From contig NZ_JAINVH010000031.1 of the NCBI RefSeq assembly GCF_020400825.1, forward strand, positions 28,874 to 92,873: a stretch of 64,000 nt of DNA. The letters are read 5' to 3'. The DNA is from Streptomyces sp. HPF1205 (GTDB lineage: Bacteria > Actinomycetota > Actinomycetes > Streptomycetales > Streptomycetaceae). The stretch's first letter is position 1, and every line of letters starts with the position of its first letter. The position numbers were made by a program, and so were the translations under genes. Shown in pieces: positions 55,823 through 64,000 of the stretch. The notes under the pieces were generated by a model, which saw nothing but the letters and a program-made list of their open reading frames with translations, was not told the origin of the DNA and did not search any database.

Positions 55823-57280
55823 ATGGGCGTTCGTGGCATACAGCGCAAACGCAGCAAGAAGAAGATCGCGACAGCCGTCGTTGCGTCGCTGGCGGTGCTG
55901 CTCGTGGCCGCCGCCGGAGCGATCTACCTCAAGCTGAACGCCAACATCTCGACCTTCGACTCGGCCGGGCTGAGCAAGAACCGCCCGCCGGCCGCCCAGG
56001 CCGACGCCGACGGGAACAAGCCGGTGAACATCCTGCTCATCGGTTCCGACACCCGCTCCGGTGACAACGCCAAGCTCGGCGGCGCCGGCTCCGGCCCCAT
56101 CGGCCGCTCGGACACCACGATCCTGCTGCACGTCTACCCCGACCACAAACACGCGGTCGGCATCTCCATACCCCGCGACTCGCTGGTCGACATACCCCCG
56201 TGCCTGCTCCCCGACGGCCGCTGGTCCCCGGAGCAGCCCAACGCGATGTTCAACTCGGCCTTCTCCATGGGCGAGACGGCCAAGGGCAACCCGGCCTGCA
56301 CCCAGAACACGGTCGAGAAGCTGTCGGGGATGCGGGTCGACCACACCCTGGTGATCGACTTCGCGGGCTTCTCGGCGATGACGTCCGCCGTCCACGGCGT
56401 CGAGGTCTGCGTGCCGAACAACATCTACCAGGGCGACATGAACCCCAACCTCGGCTACAAGGGCAAGCTCGTGCTCAAGGCCGGGACGCAGAACCTGTCC
56501 GGCCAGAAGGCGCTGGACTACGTGCGGATGCGGCACGGCATCGGCGACAACTCCGACGTCGGTCGGATGATGCGGCAGCAGGCGTTCCTGTCCGCCCTCA
56601 TGGCCAAGATCAAGAACGGCGGGATGAGCCTGACCACCGTCCTTCCGCTGGCCAACGCCGTCACCAAGTCCCTCACCGTGGACCCGGCCCTCGACAGCGG
56701 TCTGAAACTGGCCAGGTTCGGCCTGTCGATGAAGAACATCGACCTGAAGAACATCCAGTTCATCACCGCGCCCTGGCGGTACGCGGGCTCCCGGATAGAC
56801 CTCGTCCACCCCGACGTGGACAACCTGTTCGCCACTCTGCGGGCCGACCGCACCCTCGACGGCGTCAACGCCTCCGGCAAGGTCACCCCCACCCCCACCC
56901 CGACGCCGGCCGTGGACGGCACGGGCGTCCAGGTCGCCGTCTACAACGGCACCACCACCGACAGGCTGGCCGGCAAGGCCGCGGACAAGCTCAGGGCCCA
57001 CCACTACACGGTCACCGCCACCACGACCGCCCGCTCGCAGGACCACGCCACGACGCGGATCGAGTACGGGCCCGCCGCCGCGGCCCACGCCAGGACGCTG
57101 GCCACGCTCTTCCCGGGCGCGAAGCTCGTTCCGCTCGGCATCAGCGGCATCAACCTCGTCGTCGGCCAGGACTTCGCGAAGGCCGCGGCCTCGGCACCGC
57201 CCAAGCCGCTCCCGAAGTCGCTGACGCAGCAGGCGCGCAGCGCGGACTCCGCTCCCTGCGCCAAGCTGTCGTACGGGTGA
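55823..57280 (+). CDS. LytR-CpsA-Psr (LCP) family wall-polymer ligase with LytR_C domain
   Basis: LCP enzymes move wall glycopolymers such as teichoic acids or arabinogalactan from lipid carriers to peptidoglycan. The 485-aa protein has a basic N-terminus, one membrane helix (about residues 15-37), an LCP domain (about 65-260) and a LytR_C domain (about 370-455). LCP landmarks are NILLIGSDTRSG, GRSDTTILLHVYPDHKHAVGISIPRDSLVDIP and KALDYVRMRHGIGDNSDVGRMMRQQ, with the conserved Arg and Asp residues. The ATG 55823 start follows AAGG; GTG 55817 is an alternative. An array of 20-bp repeats lies 140-230 bp upstream. Confidence 0.95.
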   Translation: MGVRGIQRKRSKKKIATAVVASLAVLLVAAAGAIYLKLNANISTFDSAGLSKNRPPAAQADADGNKPVNILLIGSDTRSGDNAKLGGAGSGPIGRSDTTILLHVYPDHKHAVGISIPRDSLVDIPPCLLPDGRWSPEQPNAMFNSAFSMGETAKGNPACTQNTVEKLSGMRVDHTLVIDFAGFSAMTSAVHGVEVCVPNNIYQGDMNPNLGYKGKLVLKAGTQNLSGQKALDYVRMRHGIGDNSDVGRMMRQQAFLSALMAKIKNGGMSLTTVLPLANAVTKSLTVDPALDSGLKLARFGLSMKNIDLKNIQFITAPWRYAGSRIDLVHPDVDNLFATLRADRTLDGVNASGKVTPTPTPTPAVDGTGVQVAVYNGTTTDRLAGKAADKLRAHHYTVTATTTARSQDHATTRIEYGPAAAAHARTLATLFPGAKLVPLGISGINLVVGQDFAKAAASAPPKPLPKSLTQQARSADSAPCAKLSYG

Positions 57281-57349
57281 GGCGAGGGCGGCGCAGGCTT
57301 GCACCCGCCGCCCCTGAGGTGCCAAAGGCCGCGGGTTACACTCCCCTTG

Positions 57350-57460
57350 AGGTGTTCCGCTGGTCAGCGTTCACTGCTGGGTGGTCGCCGTTCACGGTTC
57401 GCTTCTCACTGTTCGCCGTTCACTGCTCGCCGTTCGCCGTTCCGCCGTTCCGCCGTCCGA
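57350..57460. repeat. CGCCGTTCACTG-type repeats upstream of the secreted protein gene
   Basis: Imperfect copies of CGCCGTTCAC, GTTCACTGCT and CGCCGTTCCG fill the region. No gene is supported. They lie 50-160 bp before ATG 57509. Confidence 0.7.
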
Positions 57461-57508
57461 CTCCGGCCGCCCGGCGAGCGCCGTCGAGACTTACGGGGGG
57501 TCGTTGCC

Positions 57509-58198
57509 ATGCGCGGGAAGCGCGAGAGGCGGGGTTCCGTGCTCCGTGCGGCGGCCGTGCTGCTCGCCGCCGCGGGGCTCGTGGCAGGGATCACCGCGGC
57601 GGCCGCGCCCATGGCGGCGGCCGACTCCGGACTCCCCACGGCGAGAAGCGAGATGGCGCGAAGCCACACGGCACGAAGCCACACGGGGGGAAGCCACCCG
57701 TCGGGAAGCGGGACGGCGCGAAGCCGCACGGCACGCAAGGCGGCGCACAAGAAGCCGGCCGCGTCCCGGGCGTACGCGGGAGCGAACCGGGTGGGCGCGG
57801 GCGGCGACGGCGGCGCCGGGGCCGGACCCACGACGGGCGCGGCGGGAGCGGCGGCCGCCGCCAAACCGCTGGTCCGGATGAGCCGTGTCCGGACCGCGAT
57901 GTCGATCGCCATCAGCCCCGCGCACCCGTACCGCGACGGCAGGCTGATCGCCTCCGGCACGGTCACCCAGCTCACCGCCAAGGGCTGGGTCCGCCTGCCG
58001 CACGCCCGCGTGGTCCTGGTCTACCGCCCCAGGGGCAGCTCGCAGTGGTACTGGGTGCTCAAGGGCCACGCCGACGCGACCGGGCGCTACACCTTCACCA
58101 CCAGGGCGTACGCCGACGGCACGTGGGCGGTCTACCTGGACCCCGACTCCCGCCACCTGTACAGCGAGTCCCGCAAGGTGTACGTGACGCTCCGCTGA
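57509..58198 (+). CDS. secreted protein with SHTAR repeats and Ig-like domain, function unknown
   Basis: I do not recognise a named family. The 229-aa product has a signal peptide (MRGKRERRGSVLRAAAVLLA, cleaved after AAAD near residue 39). A repetitive basic linker follows, with ARSHT units (about 44-80), then an Ala/Gly stretch. The C-terminal domain (about 125-229) looks like a beta-sandwich: SIAISPAHPYRDGRLIASGTVTQL, VLVYRPRGSSQWYWVLKGHAD, GRYTFTTRAYADGTWAVYLDPDSRH and SESRKVYVTLR. That domain resembles secreted Ig-like units of Streptomyces. The start is ATG 57509. The function is unknown. Confidence 0.75.
   Translation: MRGKRERRGSVLRAAAVLLAAAGLVAGITAAAAPMAAADSGLPTARSEMARSHTARSHTGGSHPSGSGTARSRTARKAAHKKPAASRAYAGANRVGAGGDGGAGAGPTTGAAGAAAAAKPLVRMSRVRTAMSIAISPAHPYRDGRLIASGTVTQLTAKGWVRLPHARVVLVYRPRGSSQWYWVLKGHADATGRYTFTTRAYADGTWAVYLDPDSRHLYSESRKVYVTLR
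57640..57735 (+). repeat. GAAGCCACACGG-type repeats inside the secreted protein gene
   Basis: Several 15-bp units such as GGCACGAAGCCACAC encode ARSHT residues in the linker. Copies differ by a few bases. Confidence 0.8.
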
Positions 58199-58225
58199 GA
58201 ACGGGGCACGGGGCCGCCGGGCGCC

Positions 58226-58966
58226 TCAGGGGCGGCGGGCGATCGTGATGATCTCCCGGCCGGCCGCCGTGACGGGTCCCCGGTCCCAGTCGCCGTACCG
58301 CGCCTCGATGTCGAAGCCCGCCTCGGCGAGGAATCCGTCCAGTTCGGCCACGTCGAGGAACCGCAGGCTCTCGCGCAGGACGCGCAGCACCGTACCGTCC
58401 GCCGCGGCCACCGTGCCGTGGAAGGCGACCACGCCGCCGGACACGGAGTCGACGTCGTGCCAATAGCGCAGGGTCCGGCCCGAAGCGTCGACGACCTCGG
58501 CCACGTCGTCCGAGTCGGCGGCGGTCCACTTCTCCCAGGCCCGTGCCTGCGGATGCCGCGTCTCGAAGGCGAACCGGCCGCCGGGGCGCAGCGCGCCGCG
58601 GACCGCCGCGAGCGAGGCACGGATGTCCTCGTCGGTGACCAGGTCCTGGAACGCGTGGCCGGTCATGGTCGCGAGCGCGTACCCGGCGCCCGCCACCGCC
58701 TGGGCCGCGGTGCCCTGGACCCACTCGACGTCCTGGCGCCGCCGGGCCCGGTCCAGCGCGGCGCGGTCCGGGTCGAGGCCGGTCAGCCGCCCTCGGTGGC
58801 CGCGCTCGCGCGCCACCCGCAGCATGGCCCCCGTCCCGCAGCCGACGTCCAGGACCGACTCCGCCGCCATCACGAGCGGAAGGTAGAAGGCGTCCTCGGG
58901 CGCCCGGGCCGGGTCCCACGGGTTGAGCAGGTCGTACAGCTCGGCGGCGTCGGCGTCGGAGAACAC
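58226..58966 (-). CDS. class I SAM-dependent methyltransferase
   Basis: Methyltransferase of 246 aa with a Rossmann fold. The SAM site is SVLDVGCGTGAMLRVARERGH (motif I), with LTGLDPDRAALDRARRR and the acidic end of strand 2, and ATMTGHAFQDLVTDEDIRASLAAVRGALRPGGRFAFE, which contains a motif III-like loop. The C-terminal half forms a beta-sheet-rich cap that likely holds the acceptor. The acceptor is unknown. The GTG 58966 start was chosen; it gives the usual MFSDADAAELYDLLNPWDPARAP opening. It converges with the secreted-protein gene. Confidence 0.91.
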   Translation of the reverse strand: MFSDADAAELYDLLNPWDPARAPEDAFYLPLVMAAESVLDVGCGTGAMLRVARERGHRGRLTGLDPDRAALDRARRRQDVEWVQGTAAQAVAGAGYALATMTGHAFQDLVTDEDIRASLAAVRGALRPGGRFAFETRHPQARAWEKWTAADSDDVAEVVDASGRTLRYWHDVDSVSGGVVAFHGTVAAADGTVLRVLRESLRFLDVAELDGFLAEAGFDIEARYGDWDRGPVTAAGREIITIARRP

Positions 58967-59100
58967 CGCGCAAGCGTCCGCCCCGCCACGGGGGCGCGCA
59001 AGCGGCTTACGGGCGCTACGGGCGCCGGTCTCCCCGGGGCCTGCCCGGGGCCGCCTCGCCGCCGCCCGGCGTTGTCGGTGGCCGGTGCCAGACTGGAGGG

Positions 59101-59325
59101 ATGTGCAGAAGCATCAAGACGCTCCGCCCGCCGATGGCCACCGAGGTCGGCGACGACGACATCCGTGCCGCCGCGCTGCAGTACGTGCGGAAGATCTCCG
59201 GCTTCCGCGCCCCGGCCGCCCACAACCGCGAGGTGTTCGACGCCGCCGTGGAGGCGGTGACCGCCGCGACCGCCGCGCTCCTGGACGGCCTGGAGATACG
59301 CGGTGGTAGCGCGTCGCGCGCCTGA
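59101..59325 (+). CDS. DUF2277 protein
   Basis: Short protein of 74 aa in the DUF2277 family. The opening MCRSIKTLRPPMATEVGDDDIRAAALQYVRKISGFRAPAAHN is characteristic. The last 20 residues are a helix. Function is unknown, although the invariant Cys2 suggests metal or thiol chemistry. ATG 59101 follows GGAGGG directly. It is 28 bp upstream of the oxidoreductase gene but that gene has its own -10 box. Confidence 0.92.
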   Translation: MCRSIKTLRPPMATEVGDDDIRAAALQYVRKISGFRAPAAHNREVFDAAVEAVTAATAALLDGLEIRGGSASRA

Positions 59326-59340
59326 ACCGCCCGCACCCCC

Positions 59341-59346
59341 TAGCCT
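59341..59346 (+). promoter_or_regulatory. -10 box of the oxidoreductase gene (likely leaderless)
   Basis: TAGCCT ends 7 nt before ATG 59354, with GGCGGTC between and no ribosome site. Confidence 0.5.
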
Positions 59347-59353
59347 GGCGGTC

Positions 59354-59803
59354 ATGCACCAGATGACCGACGCCGAGTGGCGTTCCTTCGCAATGACCGG
59401 CACCCGCACCGGCAAGCTGGCCGTGCGGCGCAAGGACGGGCGGCCACACGTCACGCCCGTCTGGTTCGTGCTGGACGGCACCGATCCCGACGCGCCCCAC
59501 GGGGTGGCCGTCGTCTTCACCACGGGCGCGGAGGGCGTGAAGGGCCGGGCGCTGCGCCGCGACCCGCACTTCGCGCTGTGCGTCGACGACCAAGAGCCGC
59601 CGTACTCCTTCGTGCTCCTGGAGTGCACGGCGGAGATCAGCGAGGACCTGGGCGAGCTGCTCACCTGGGCGACCGAGCTCGGCGGCCGCTACATGGGCGC
59701 GGAGCAGGCCAGGCAGTTCGGCGAGCGCAACGCCGTGCCGGGCGAACTCCTCGTCCGCGGCCGCATCGACAAGGTGACCGCCGCCGCGGCCCTCGCGGCC
59801 TGA
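59354..59803 (+). CDS. PPOX-class F420-dependent oxidoreductase
   Basis: Predicted flavin/F420-binding split-barrel protein of 149 aa. Such actinobacterial enzymes use reduced deazaflavin F420 or FMN to reduce small molecules, for example biliverdin or quinones. Landmarks are GKLAVRRKDGRPHVTPVWFVLDG, GRALRRDPHFALCVDDQEPPYSFVLLECTAEI and the C-terminal ATELGGRYMGAEQA with RIDKVTAA. The start is ATG 59354; a longer in-frame start lacks support. A TAGCCT box 7 nt upstream suggests a leaderless message. The natural substrate is unknown. Confidence 0.9.
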   Translation: MHQMTDAEWRSFAMTGTRTGKLAVRRKDGRPHVTPVWFVLDGTDPDAPHGVAVVFTTGAEGVKGRALRRDPHFALCVDDQEPPYSFVLLECTAEISEDLGELLTWATELGGRYMGAEQARQFGERNAVPGELLVRGRIDKVTAAAALAA

Positions 59804-59936
59804 CGGCGTCCTCCGGCCGCCCCGCCCCGCCCGGGGTGCCGCGCCCGCGGCCCCCCGGGCCGCGATCCGCCCCGTTCCGAACCCCCGGGTCCCGCACCGT
59901 CGGCTCCGGACCGCCGGCTCCGCACCGCCGCCGGAT

Positions 59937-59954
59937 TCTCAGACTTTTCACAGA
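59937..59954 (+). promoter_or_regulatory. 11-bp-phased direct repeat, candidate response-regulator box
   Basis: TCTCAGA (59937-59943) and TCACAGA (59948-59954) are direct repeats offset by 11 bp. OmpR-family regulators bind such phased half-sites, and this pair lies 36-53 bp before the regulator gene. Confidence 0.6.
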
Positions 59955-59989
59955 AACGGACAAGGCGCTTCTCATAGGCGACCCACAGG

Positions 59990-60874
59990 GTGAGCACCAT
60001 GCCTTCCACCTCACCGCTCACCCACCGCACCGCGGGCCGTGCCGCGGCCACCGCGGCGACCGCCTCCTCGCCCGCCGCCCCCGCCCCCACCGCCGGCCAC
60101 GTTCCCCCGCGCGGGCGCGCCTCCGCCGCGGGCGCGGCCAGTGCGAGCGCCCCGCTCGGCGACCTCGCCCGCCCGGACGGCTCCCCCGTACGCGTCCTGG
60201 TCGTCGACGACGAGACGCCGCTGGCCGACCTGCTGTCCATGGCGCTGCGCTACGAGGGCTGGCAGGTCCGCACCGAGGCGGACGGCGCGAGCGCCCTGCG
60301 GGCGGCCCGCGAGGCCCGCCCGGACGCCGTCGTCCTCGACGTCATGCTGCCCGACATGGACGGCCTCGAAGTGCTGGCCAGGCTGCGCCGCGAGACCCCG
60401 GACGTGCCCGTGCTCTTCCTGACCGCCAAGGACGCCGTCGAGGACCGCATCGCCGGGCTGACGGCGGGCGGCGACGACTACGTCACCAAGCCGTTCAGCC
60501 TGGAGGAGGTCGTCGCCCGGCTGCGCGGACTGCTGCGCCGCTCCGGCGCTGCCGCCGTACGCAACGAGTCCCTGCTGGTCGTCGGCGACCTCGTACTCAA
60601 CGAGGACAGCCACGAGGTCAGCCGCGGCGGCGACAACATCCACCTCACCGCCACCGAGTTCGAACTGCTGCGCTACCTCATGCGCAACCCGCGGCGCGTG
60701 CTCAGCAAGGCCCAGATCCTGGACCGCGTGTGGTCCTACGACTTCGGCGGCCAGGCCAACGTCGTCGAGCTGTACATCTCCTACCTGCGCCGCAAGATAG
60801 ACGCCGGCCGCTCCCCGATGATCCACACCCGGCGCGGCGCCGGCTACCTGATCAAGCCGGGCGAACCGGCGTGA
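59990..60874 (+). CDS. OmpR-family response regulator
   Basis: Two-component regulator of 294 aa. A low-complexity Ala/Pro/Ser N-terminus (1-60) precedes the receiver domain (about 66-180). The receiver has acidic VVDDE, phosphorylated Asp in VVLDVMLPDMDG, and Lys in VTKPFSLEEV. The winged-helix domain (about 200-290) has LTATEFELLRYLMRNPRRVLSKAQILDRVW and VVELYISYLRRKID. Starts at GTG 59990 or ATG 59999 are both possible. The stop overlaps the sensor kinase start (GTGA). An 11-bp direct repeat upstream suggests autoregulation. The extended N-terminus is unusual for the family. Confidence 0.95.
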   Translation: MSTMPSTSPLTHRTAGRAAATAATASSPAAPAPTAGHVPPRGRASAAGAASASAPLGDLARPDGSPVRVLVVDDETPLADLLSMALRYEGWQVRTEADGASALRAAREARPDAVVLDVMLPDMDGLEVLARLRRETPDVPVLFLTAKDAVEDRIAGLTAGGDDYVTKPFSLEEVVARLRGLLRRSGAAAVRNESLLVVGDLVLNEDSHEVSRGGDNIHLTATEFELLRYLMRNPRRVLSKAQILDRVWSYDFGGQANVVELYISYLRRKIDAGRSPMIHTRRGAGYLIKPGEPA

Positions 60875-62430
60875 CCAAGGTGACCCGCCGCCGCTGGTCG
60901 CTGCGGCGACGGCTGGTCGCCTCGTGCGTCGCCCTCGTCGCGGTCGTGTGCGCGGTCATCGGCTCGGTGACGATCTTCGCGCTGCACGACTTCCTGTACG
61001 GCCAGCTCGACAGCAAGGTGGAGGCGCTGGCGGTACGCGCGGCCGGTCCGCCGAGGGACGCCGACGGCCCCGGCGGCCGGCCCGGCCTCGCGGACCGGCG
61101 CGTGCCGTCGGCGGCGGACAGTCGTGAGGACGCCAACCGCATGCTCGGCTTCCTGTTCGGCGGCGGCCAGCCCGGCGAGACGGTCGGGGCGGTCGTGGAC
61201 GCGCACGGCCGGGTCCAGGACGCCGCGATCAGCGCCACCAGTTCGAGCAGCAGCGGCCTGGTCGCCGATCCGCTCACCTCCGCCCAGGCCGCCGTCTTCG
61301 CCCACGTCCCCCTCGACGGCAGGACGCACACCCTGCGCGTGCCGGACCTCGGCACCTTCCACGTCGCCTCCTCGCACGCCGACGCCTCGGGCCGCACCGT
61401 CGTCGTCGGCCTGTCCACGGCCGGCACCCGGGACACGCTGTCGACCCTGATGTGGGTCGAGGTCTCGGTCAGCGCGGCCGGCCTGATCGCCGCGGGACTC
61501 GCCGGCGCCGCCTTGATGCGGATCGCCCTGCAGCCGCTGCGCCGGGTCGCCGCGACCGCCACCCGCGTCTCCGAACTCCCGCTGCACCACGGCGAGGTGG
61601 CGCTGCATGAGCGGGTGCCCGACTCCGACACCGACCCGCGCACCGAGGTCGGGCAGGTCGGCGCGGCCCTCAACCGCATGCTCGGCCACGTCGCCTCCGC
61701 GCTGCACGCCCGGCAGGAGAGCGAGACCCGGGTACGGCGGTTCGTCGCCGACGCCAGCCACGAGCTGCGCACCCCGCTCGCCTCCATCCGCGGCTACGCC
61801 GAACTCACCCGCCGCGGCAAGGAGTCCACCGGCCCCGACACCCGCTACGCCCTCGGCCGCATCGAGTCCGAGGCGGCCCGCATGACCACCCTGGTCGAGG
61901 ACCTGCTGCTGCTCGCCCGCCTGGACGCCGGCCGCCCCCTCAGCCTCACCGGGACCGACCTGTCCCCGCTGGCCGTCGACGCGGTCAGCGACGCGCGCGC
62001 GGCCGGCCGCGACCACGTCTGGCGCCTGGACCTGCCCGACGAGCCGGCGACCGTGCGCGGCGACGCCCAGCGCCTGCACCAGGTGCTGGCCAACCTGCTG
62101 GCCAACGCGCGCGCCCACACCCCGCCCGGCACCACCGTCACGGCCCGCGTGCTGCGCCGCCCCGCCGACGTGCTGCTCCAGGTCGAGGACGACGGCCCCG
62201 GCATCCCGGAGCAGCTGCAGCGCCATGTCTTCGAACGGTTCGCCCGCGGCGACGCCTCCCGCTCCAGGGCGGCCGGCAGTACGGGACTGGGCCTGGCCAT
62301 CGTGCGGTCCGTGGTCGCCGCGCACGGCGGCCGGGTGGCCCTGGAGAGCCGGCCCGGCCGCACGGTGTTCACCGTCACCCTGCCCGCCGCGTACTCACAG
62401 CCCGCGCCAAGCCTCACCACACACTCGTGA
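60871..62430 (+). CDS. sensor histidine kinase
   Basis: Membrane sensor kinase of 519 aa, partner of the upstream regulator. Two helices (about residues 12-36 and 193-215) enclose an outer sensing domain of about 155 residues. A HAMP domain follows, then the H-box DASHELRTPLASIRGYAELT, N-box LANLLANARAHTP, G1 DDGPGIPE and G2 GSTGLGLAIVRSVVAAHGG. The GTG 60871 start overlaps the regulator stop. The signal is unknown. The glycosyltransferase gene lies 26 bp downstream, so the system probably controls cell-envelope glycosylation. Confidence 0.96.
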   Translation: MTKVTRRRWSLRRRLVASCVALVAVVCAVIGSVTIFALHDFLYGQLDSKVEALAVRAAGPPRDADGPGGRPGLADRRVPSAADSREDANRMLGFLFGGGQPGETVGAVVDAHGRVQDAAISATSSSSSGLVADPLTSAQAAVFAHVPLDGRTHTLRVPDLGTFHVASSHADASGRTVVVGLSTAGTRDTLSTLMWVEVSVSAAGLIAAGLAGAALMRIALQPLRRVAATATRVSELPLHHGEVALHERVPDSDTDPRTEVGQVGAALNRMLGHVASALHARQESETRVRRFVADASHELRTPLASIRGYAELTRRGKESTGPDTRYALGRIESEAARMTTLVEDLLLLARLDAGRPLSLTGTDLSPLAVDAVSDARAAGRDHVWRLDLPDEPATVRGDAQRLHQVLANLLANARAHTPPGTTVTARVLRRPADVLLQVEDDGPGIPEQLQRHVFERFARGDASRSRAAGSTGLGLAIVRSVVAAHGGRVALESRPGRTVFTVTLPAAYSQPAPSLTTHS

Positions 62431-62455
62431 CAGGGCGCCCGCCGACCGTCTTCGT

Positions 62456-63871
62456 ATGCGAACCAACCTCGGCGACCTGCCCGCCCGGCAGCCGGTGCCG
62501 GTCACGGCGGCGGCATCGGCCCGCGCGGCCGGCGCCCCCGGACCGAGCCCCGTACTCGACGTCGTCATACCCGTGTACAACGAGCAGGACGACCTCGAAC
62601 CCTGTGTGCGGCGGCTGCACGCCCACCTGTCGGACACCTTCCCGTACCCGTTCCGGATCACCGTCGCGGACAACGCGAGCACCGACCTGACGCCCGCCGT
62701 CGCCAAGGCGCTGGCCGCCGAGCTGCCGGAGGTGGAGTCCTTCCGGCTGGAGCGCAAGGGCCGCGGCCGGGCGCTGCGCACGGTGTGGTCCGCCTCGGAC
62801 GCGCCCGTGCTCGCGTACATGGACGTCGACCTGTCCACCGGCCTCAACGCGCTGCTGCCGCTGGTCGCCCCGCTGATCTCCGGCCACTCCGACCTCGCCA
62901 TCGGCTCCCGGCTCGCCCGCTCCTCGCGGGTGGTGCGCGGCGCCAAGCGGGAGTTCGTCTCGCGCGCCTACAACCTGATCCTGCGCGGCTCGCTGGCCGC
63001 GCGTTTCTCCGACGCCCAGTGCGGTTTCAAGGCGATCAGGGGCGATGTCGCCCAGCGGCTGCTGCCCATGGTCGAGGACACCGGCTGGTTCTTCGACACC
63101 GAGATGCTGGTCCTGGCCGAGCGCGCGGGCCTGCGCATCCACGAGGTGCCGGTGGACTGGGTGGACGACCCGGACAGCAGCGTGGACATCGTGCGGACCG
63201 CCGCCGCCGACCTGCGCGGCGTCTGGCGGGTCGGCCGCGCCCTGGCCACAGGACGGCTCGCCCTGGATCGCCTGCGCCGCCCCTTCGGCGACGACCCGCG
63301 CGACCGCGAACTGCCCGGCGTCCCGGCGGGCCTGGCCCGCCAGCTCGTCGGCTTCTGCGTGGTCGGGGCCCTGAGCACACTGGTGTACCTCGCCCTGTAC
63401 GCGCTGTTCAGGACCGGCGTGGGCGCCCAGGCCGCCAACGCCCTGGCCCTGCTGCTGTCCGCGCTCGGCAACACCGCCGCCAACCGCCGCCTCACCTTCG
63501 GCGTGCGCGGCCGCGACCAGGCGGTACGCCACCAGGCGCAGGGCCTGGTCGTCTTCGCCATCGGCCTCGCCCTGACCAGCGGCTCCCTCGCCGCCGTCCA
63601 CGCGGCGAGCCCGCACCCCGCGCACACGACGGAGCTGGCCGCCCTGATCGCGGCGAACCTGGCGGCGACCATGCTGCGGTTCCTGCTGTTCCGGGCGTGG
63701 CTGTTCCCGGACCGGCCGCACGCGGCCCCCGCCCCCGCCGACCCCGTCCCCCCCGGCCCCGGCCCTGCCGATCCCGTCCCCACCGACCCCGCCCTCGCGG
63801 AAGCGCCCCGCACTCCCGCCCGCCGCGCGTACCCCGACCCGACCGCCACCGACCCCAGGAGCCCCCGATGA
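62456..63871 (+). CDS. GT2 glycosyltransferase fused to GtrA-like membrane domain
   Basis: Bifunctional protein of 471 aa. The N-terminal GT2 domain (about residues 30-250) resembles dolichol-phosphate mannose synthase: VLDVVIPVYNEQDDLEPCVRRL, RITVADNASTDLTPAVA, YMDVDLSTGLNALLPLV (DxD), and DAQCGFKAIRGDVAQRLL. The C-terminal GtrA-like part (about 290-425) has four membrane helices, LVGFCVVGALSTLVYLALYALF and following. Such fusions make polyprenyl-phosphate sugars and flip or present them for GT39-type transferases. A Pro/Ala/Asp-rich tail ends the protein. It is 26 bp from the sensor kinase and overlaps the next gene (ATGA). Confidence 0.94.
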   Translation: MRTNLGDLPARQPVPVTAAASARAAGAPGPSPVLDVVIPVYNEQDDLEPCVRRLHAHLSDTFPYPFRITVADNASTDLTPAVAKALAAELPEVESFRLERKGRGRALRTVWSASDAPVLAYMDVDLSTGLNALLPLVAPLISGHSDLAIGSRLARSSRVVRGAKREFVSRAYNLILRGSLAARFSDAQCGFKAIRGDVAQRLLPMVEDTGWFFDTEMLVLAERAGLRIHEVPVDWVDDPDSSVDIVRTAAADLRGVWRVGRALATGRLALDRLRRPFGDDPRDRELPGVPAGLARQLVGFCVVGALSTLVYLALYALFRTGVGAQAANALALLLSALGNTAANRRLTFGVRGRDQAVRHQAQGLVVFAIGLALTSGSLAAVHAASPHPAHTTELAALIAANLAATMLRFLLFRAWLFPDRPHAAPAPADPVPPGPGPADPVPTDPALAEAPRTPARRAYPDPTATDPRSPR

Positions 63872-64000
63872 CCGTGCCGAGCGACCCGCCGTACGGCGGC
63901 CCCACGGCGGGCCCCCCGCCGGAGCGGCCGGCGGGCTCCTCCGCGGTCCCGGCCGCGGGCGCCCTGCCCGTGGCCCCGCCCGCGTCCGCGCCCGCCCCCG
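63868..64000 (+). CDS. start of a gene cut by the window end (probable GT39-type membrane glycosyltransferase)
   Basis: Only 44 codons are visible. The ATG overlaps the upstream stop (ATGA), so it belongs to the same operon. The visible N-terminus is Pro/Gly/Ala-rich and disordered (MTVPSDPPYGGPTAGPPPE and on), without a membrane helix yet. In Streptomyces the GT2-GtrA gene is commonly followed by an ArnT/Pmt-like glycosyltransferase with a disordered N-terminus. This identity is an inference from context. Confidence 0.55.
   Translation, partial: MTVPSDPPYGGPTAGPPPERPAGSSAVPAAGALPVAPPASAPAP

Overview
The window is a stretch of high-GC actinobacterial chromosome, almost certainly from Streptomyces or a close relative in the Streptomycetaceae. 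The evidence is the gene content: a two-cysteine chaplin, a melC1-melC2 tyrosinase pair, tandem SigF/SigN-type sigma factors beside upp, tadA and tRNA-Ser(CGA), a five-gene conservon (cvnA-E) ending in a P450, a WhiJ-type regulatory group (DUF397, HATPase, XRE-DUF5753), rare TTA codons, and several likely leaderless genes. No rRNA, CRISPR array, intact insertion sequence or prophage was seen.

Layout. 1-4.3 kb: end of an exopolysaccharide group (GT4 glycosyltransferase, Wzz-like membrane protein, BioF2-type acetyltransferase) converging on a secreted GH26-like glycosidase. 4.7-9 kb: tyrosinase operon, chaplin, and small or repetitive secreted proteins. 9.4-15.5 kb: beta-propeller lipoprotein, DUF1992 gene pair, PAS-GAF-PP2C phosphatase, VapB-like orphan, LytR_C protein, upp. 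16-20.2 kb: tadA block, tRNA-Ser, and two paralogous SigB-family sigma genes. 20.7-27.6 kb: a decayed ClC chloride-channel gene, an orphan sugar-binding lipoprotein with a TTA codon, DUF2252, and a GntR-MFS operon. 27.7-32.4 kb: the conservon on the minus strand, its first gene carrying a TTA codon. 32.7-43 kb: mycothiol-dependent enzyme, nitrilase-family amidohydrolase, a large FG-GAP repeat protein, LURP-one protein, NHL-thioredoxin protein, MarR, pirin, SseB.

43.2-52.9 kb: acyl-CoA dehydrogenase, M18 aminopeptidase, aspS, an ECF sigma factor with a membrane partner and an L,D-transpeptidase, metG. 53.2-55.6 kb: the WhiJ-type group and a STAS protein. 55.8-64 kb: LCP cell-wall ligase, secreted repeat protein, methyltransferase, DUF2277, F420/PPOX oxidoreductase, and an operon of OmpR-type regulator, sensor kinase and GT2-GtrA glycosyltransferase that continues past the window end.

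The most interesting material is regulatory. Arrays of TGCAC hexamers lie upstream of two transcription units of the WhiJ-type group. Exact 20-bp-spaced repeats lie before the LCP gene. An 11-bp-phased direct repeat precedes the two-component operon. TTA codons mark a conservon and a sugar-binding protein. The window also shows many in-frame short tandem repeats and low-complexity insertions, including one inside TadA and one inside the GT4 enzyme. All assignments come from reading the sequence and from family knowledge; no database search was run.
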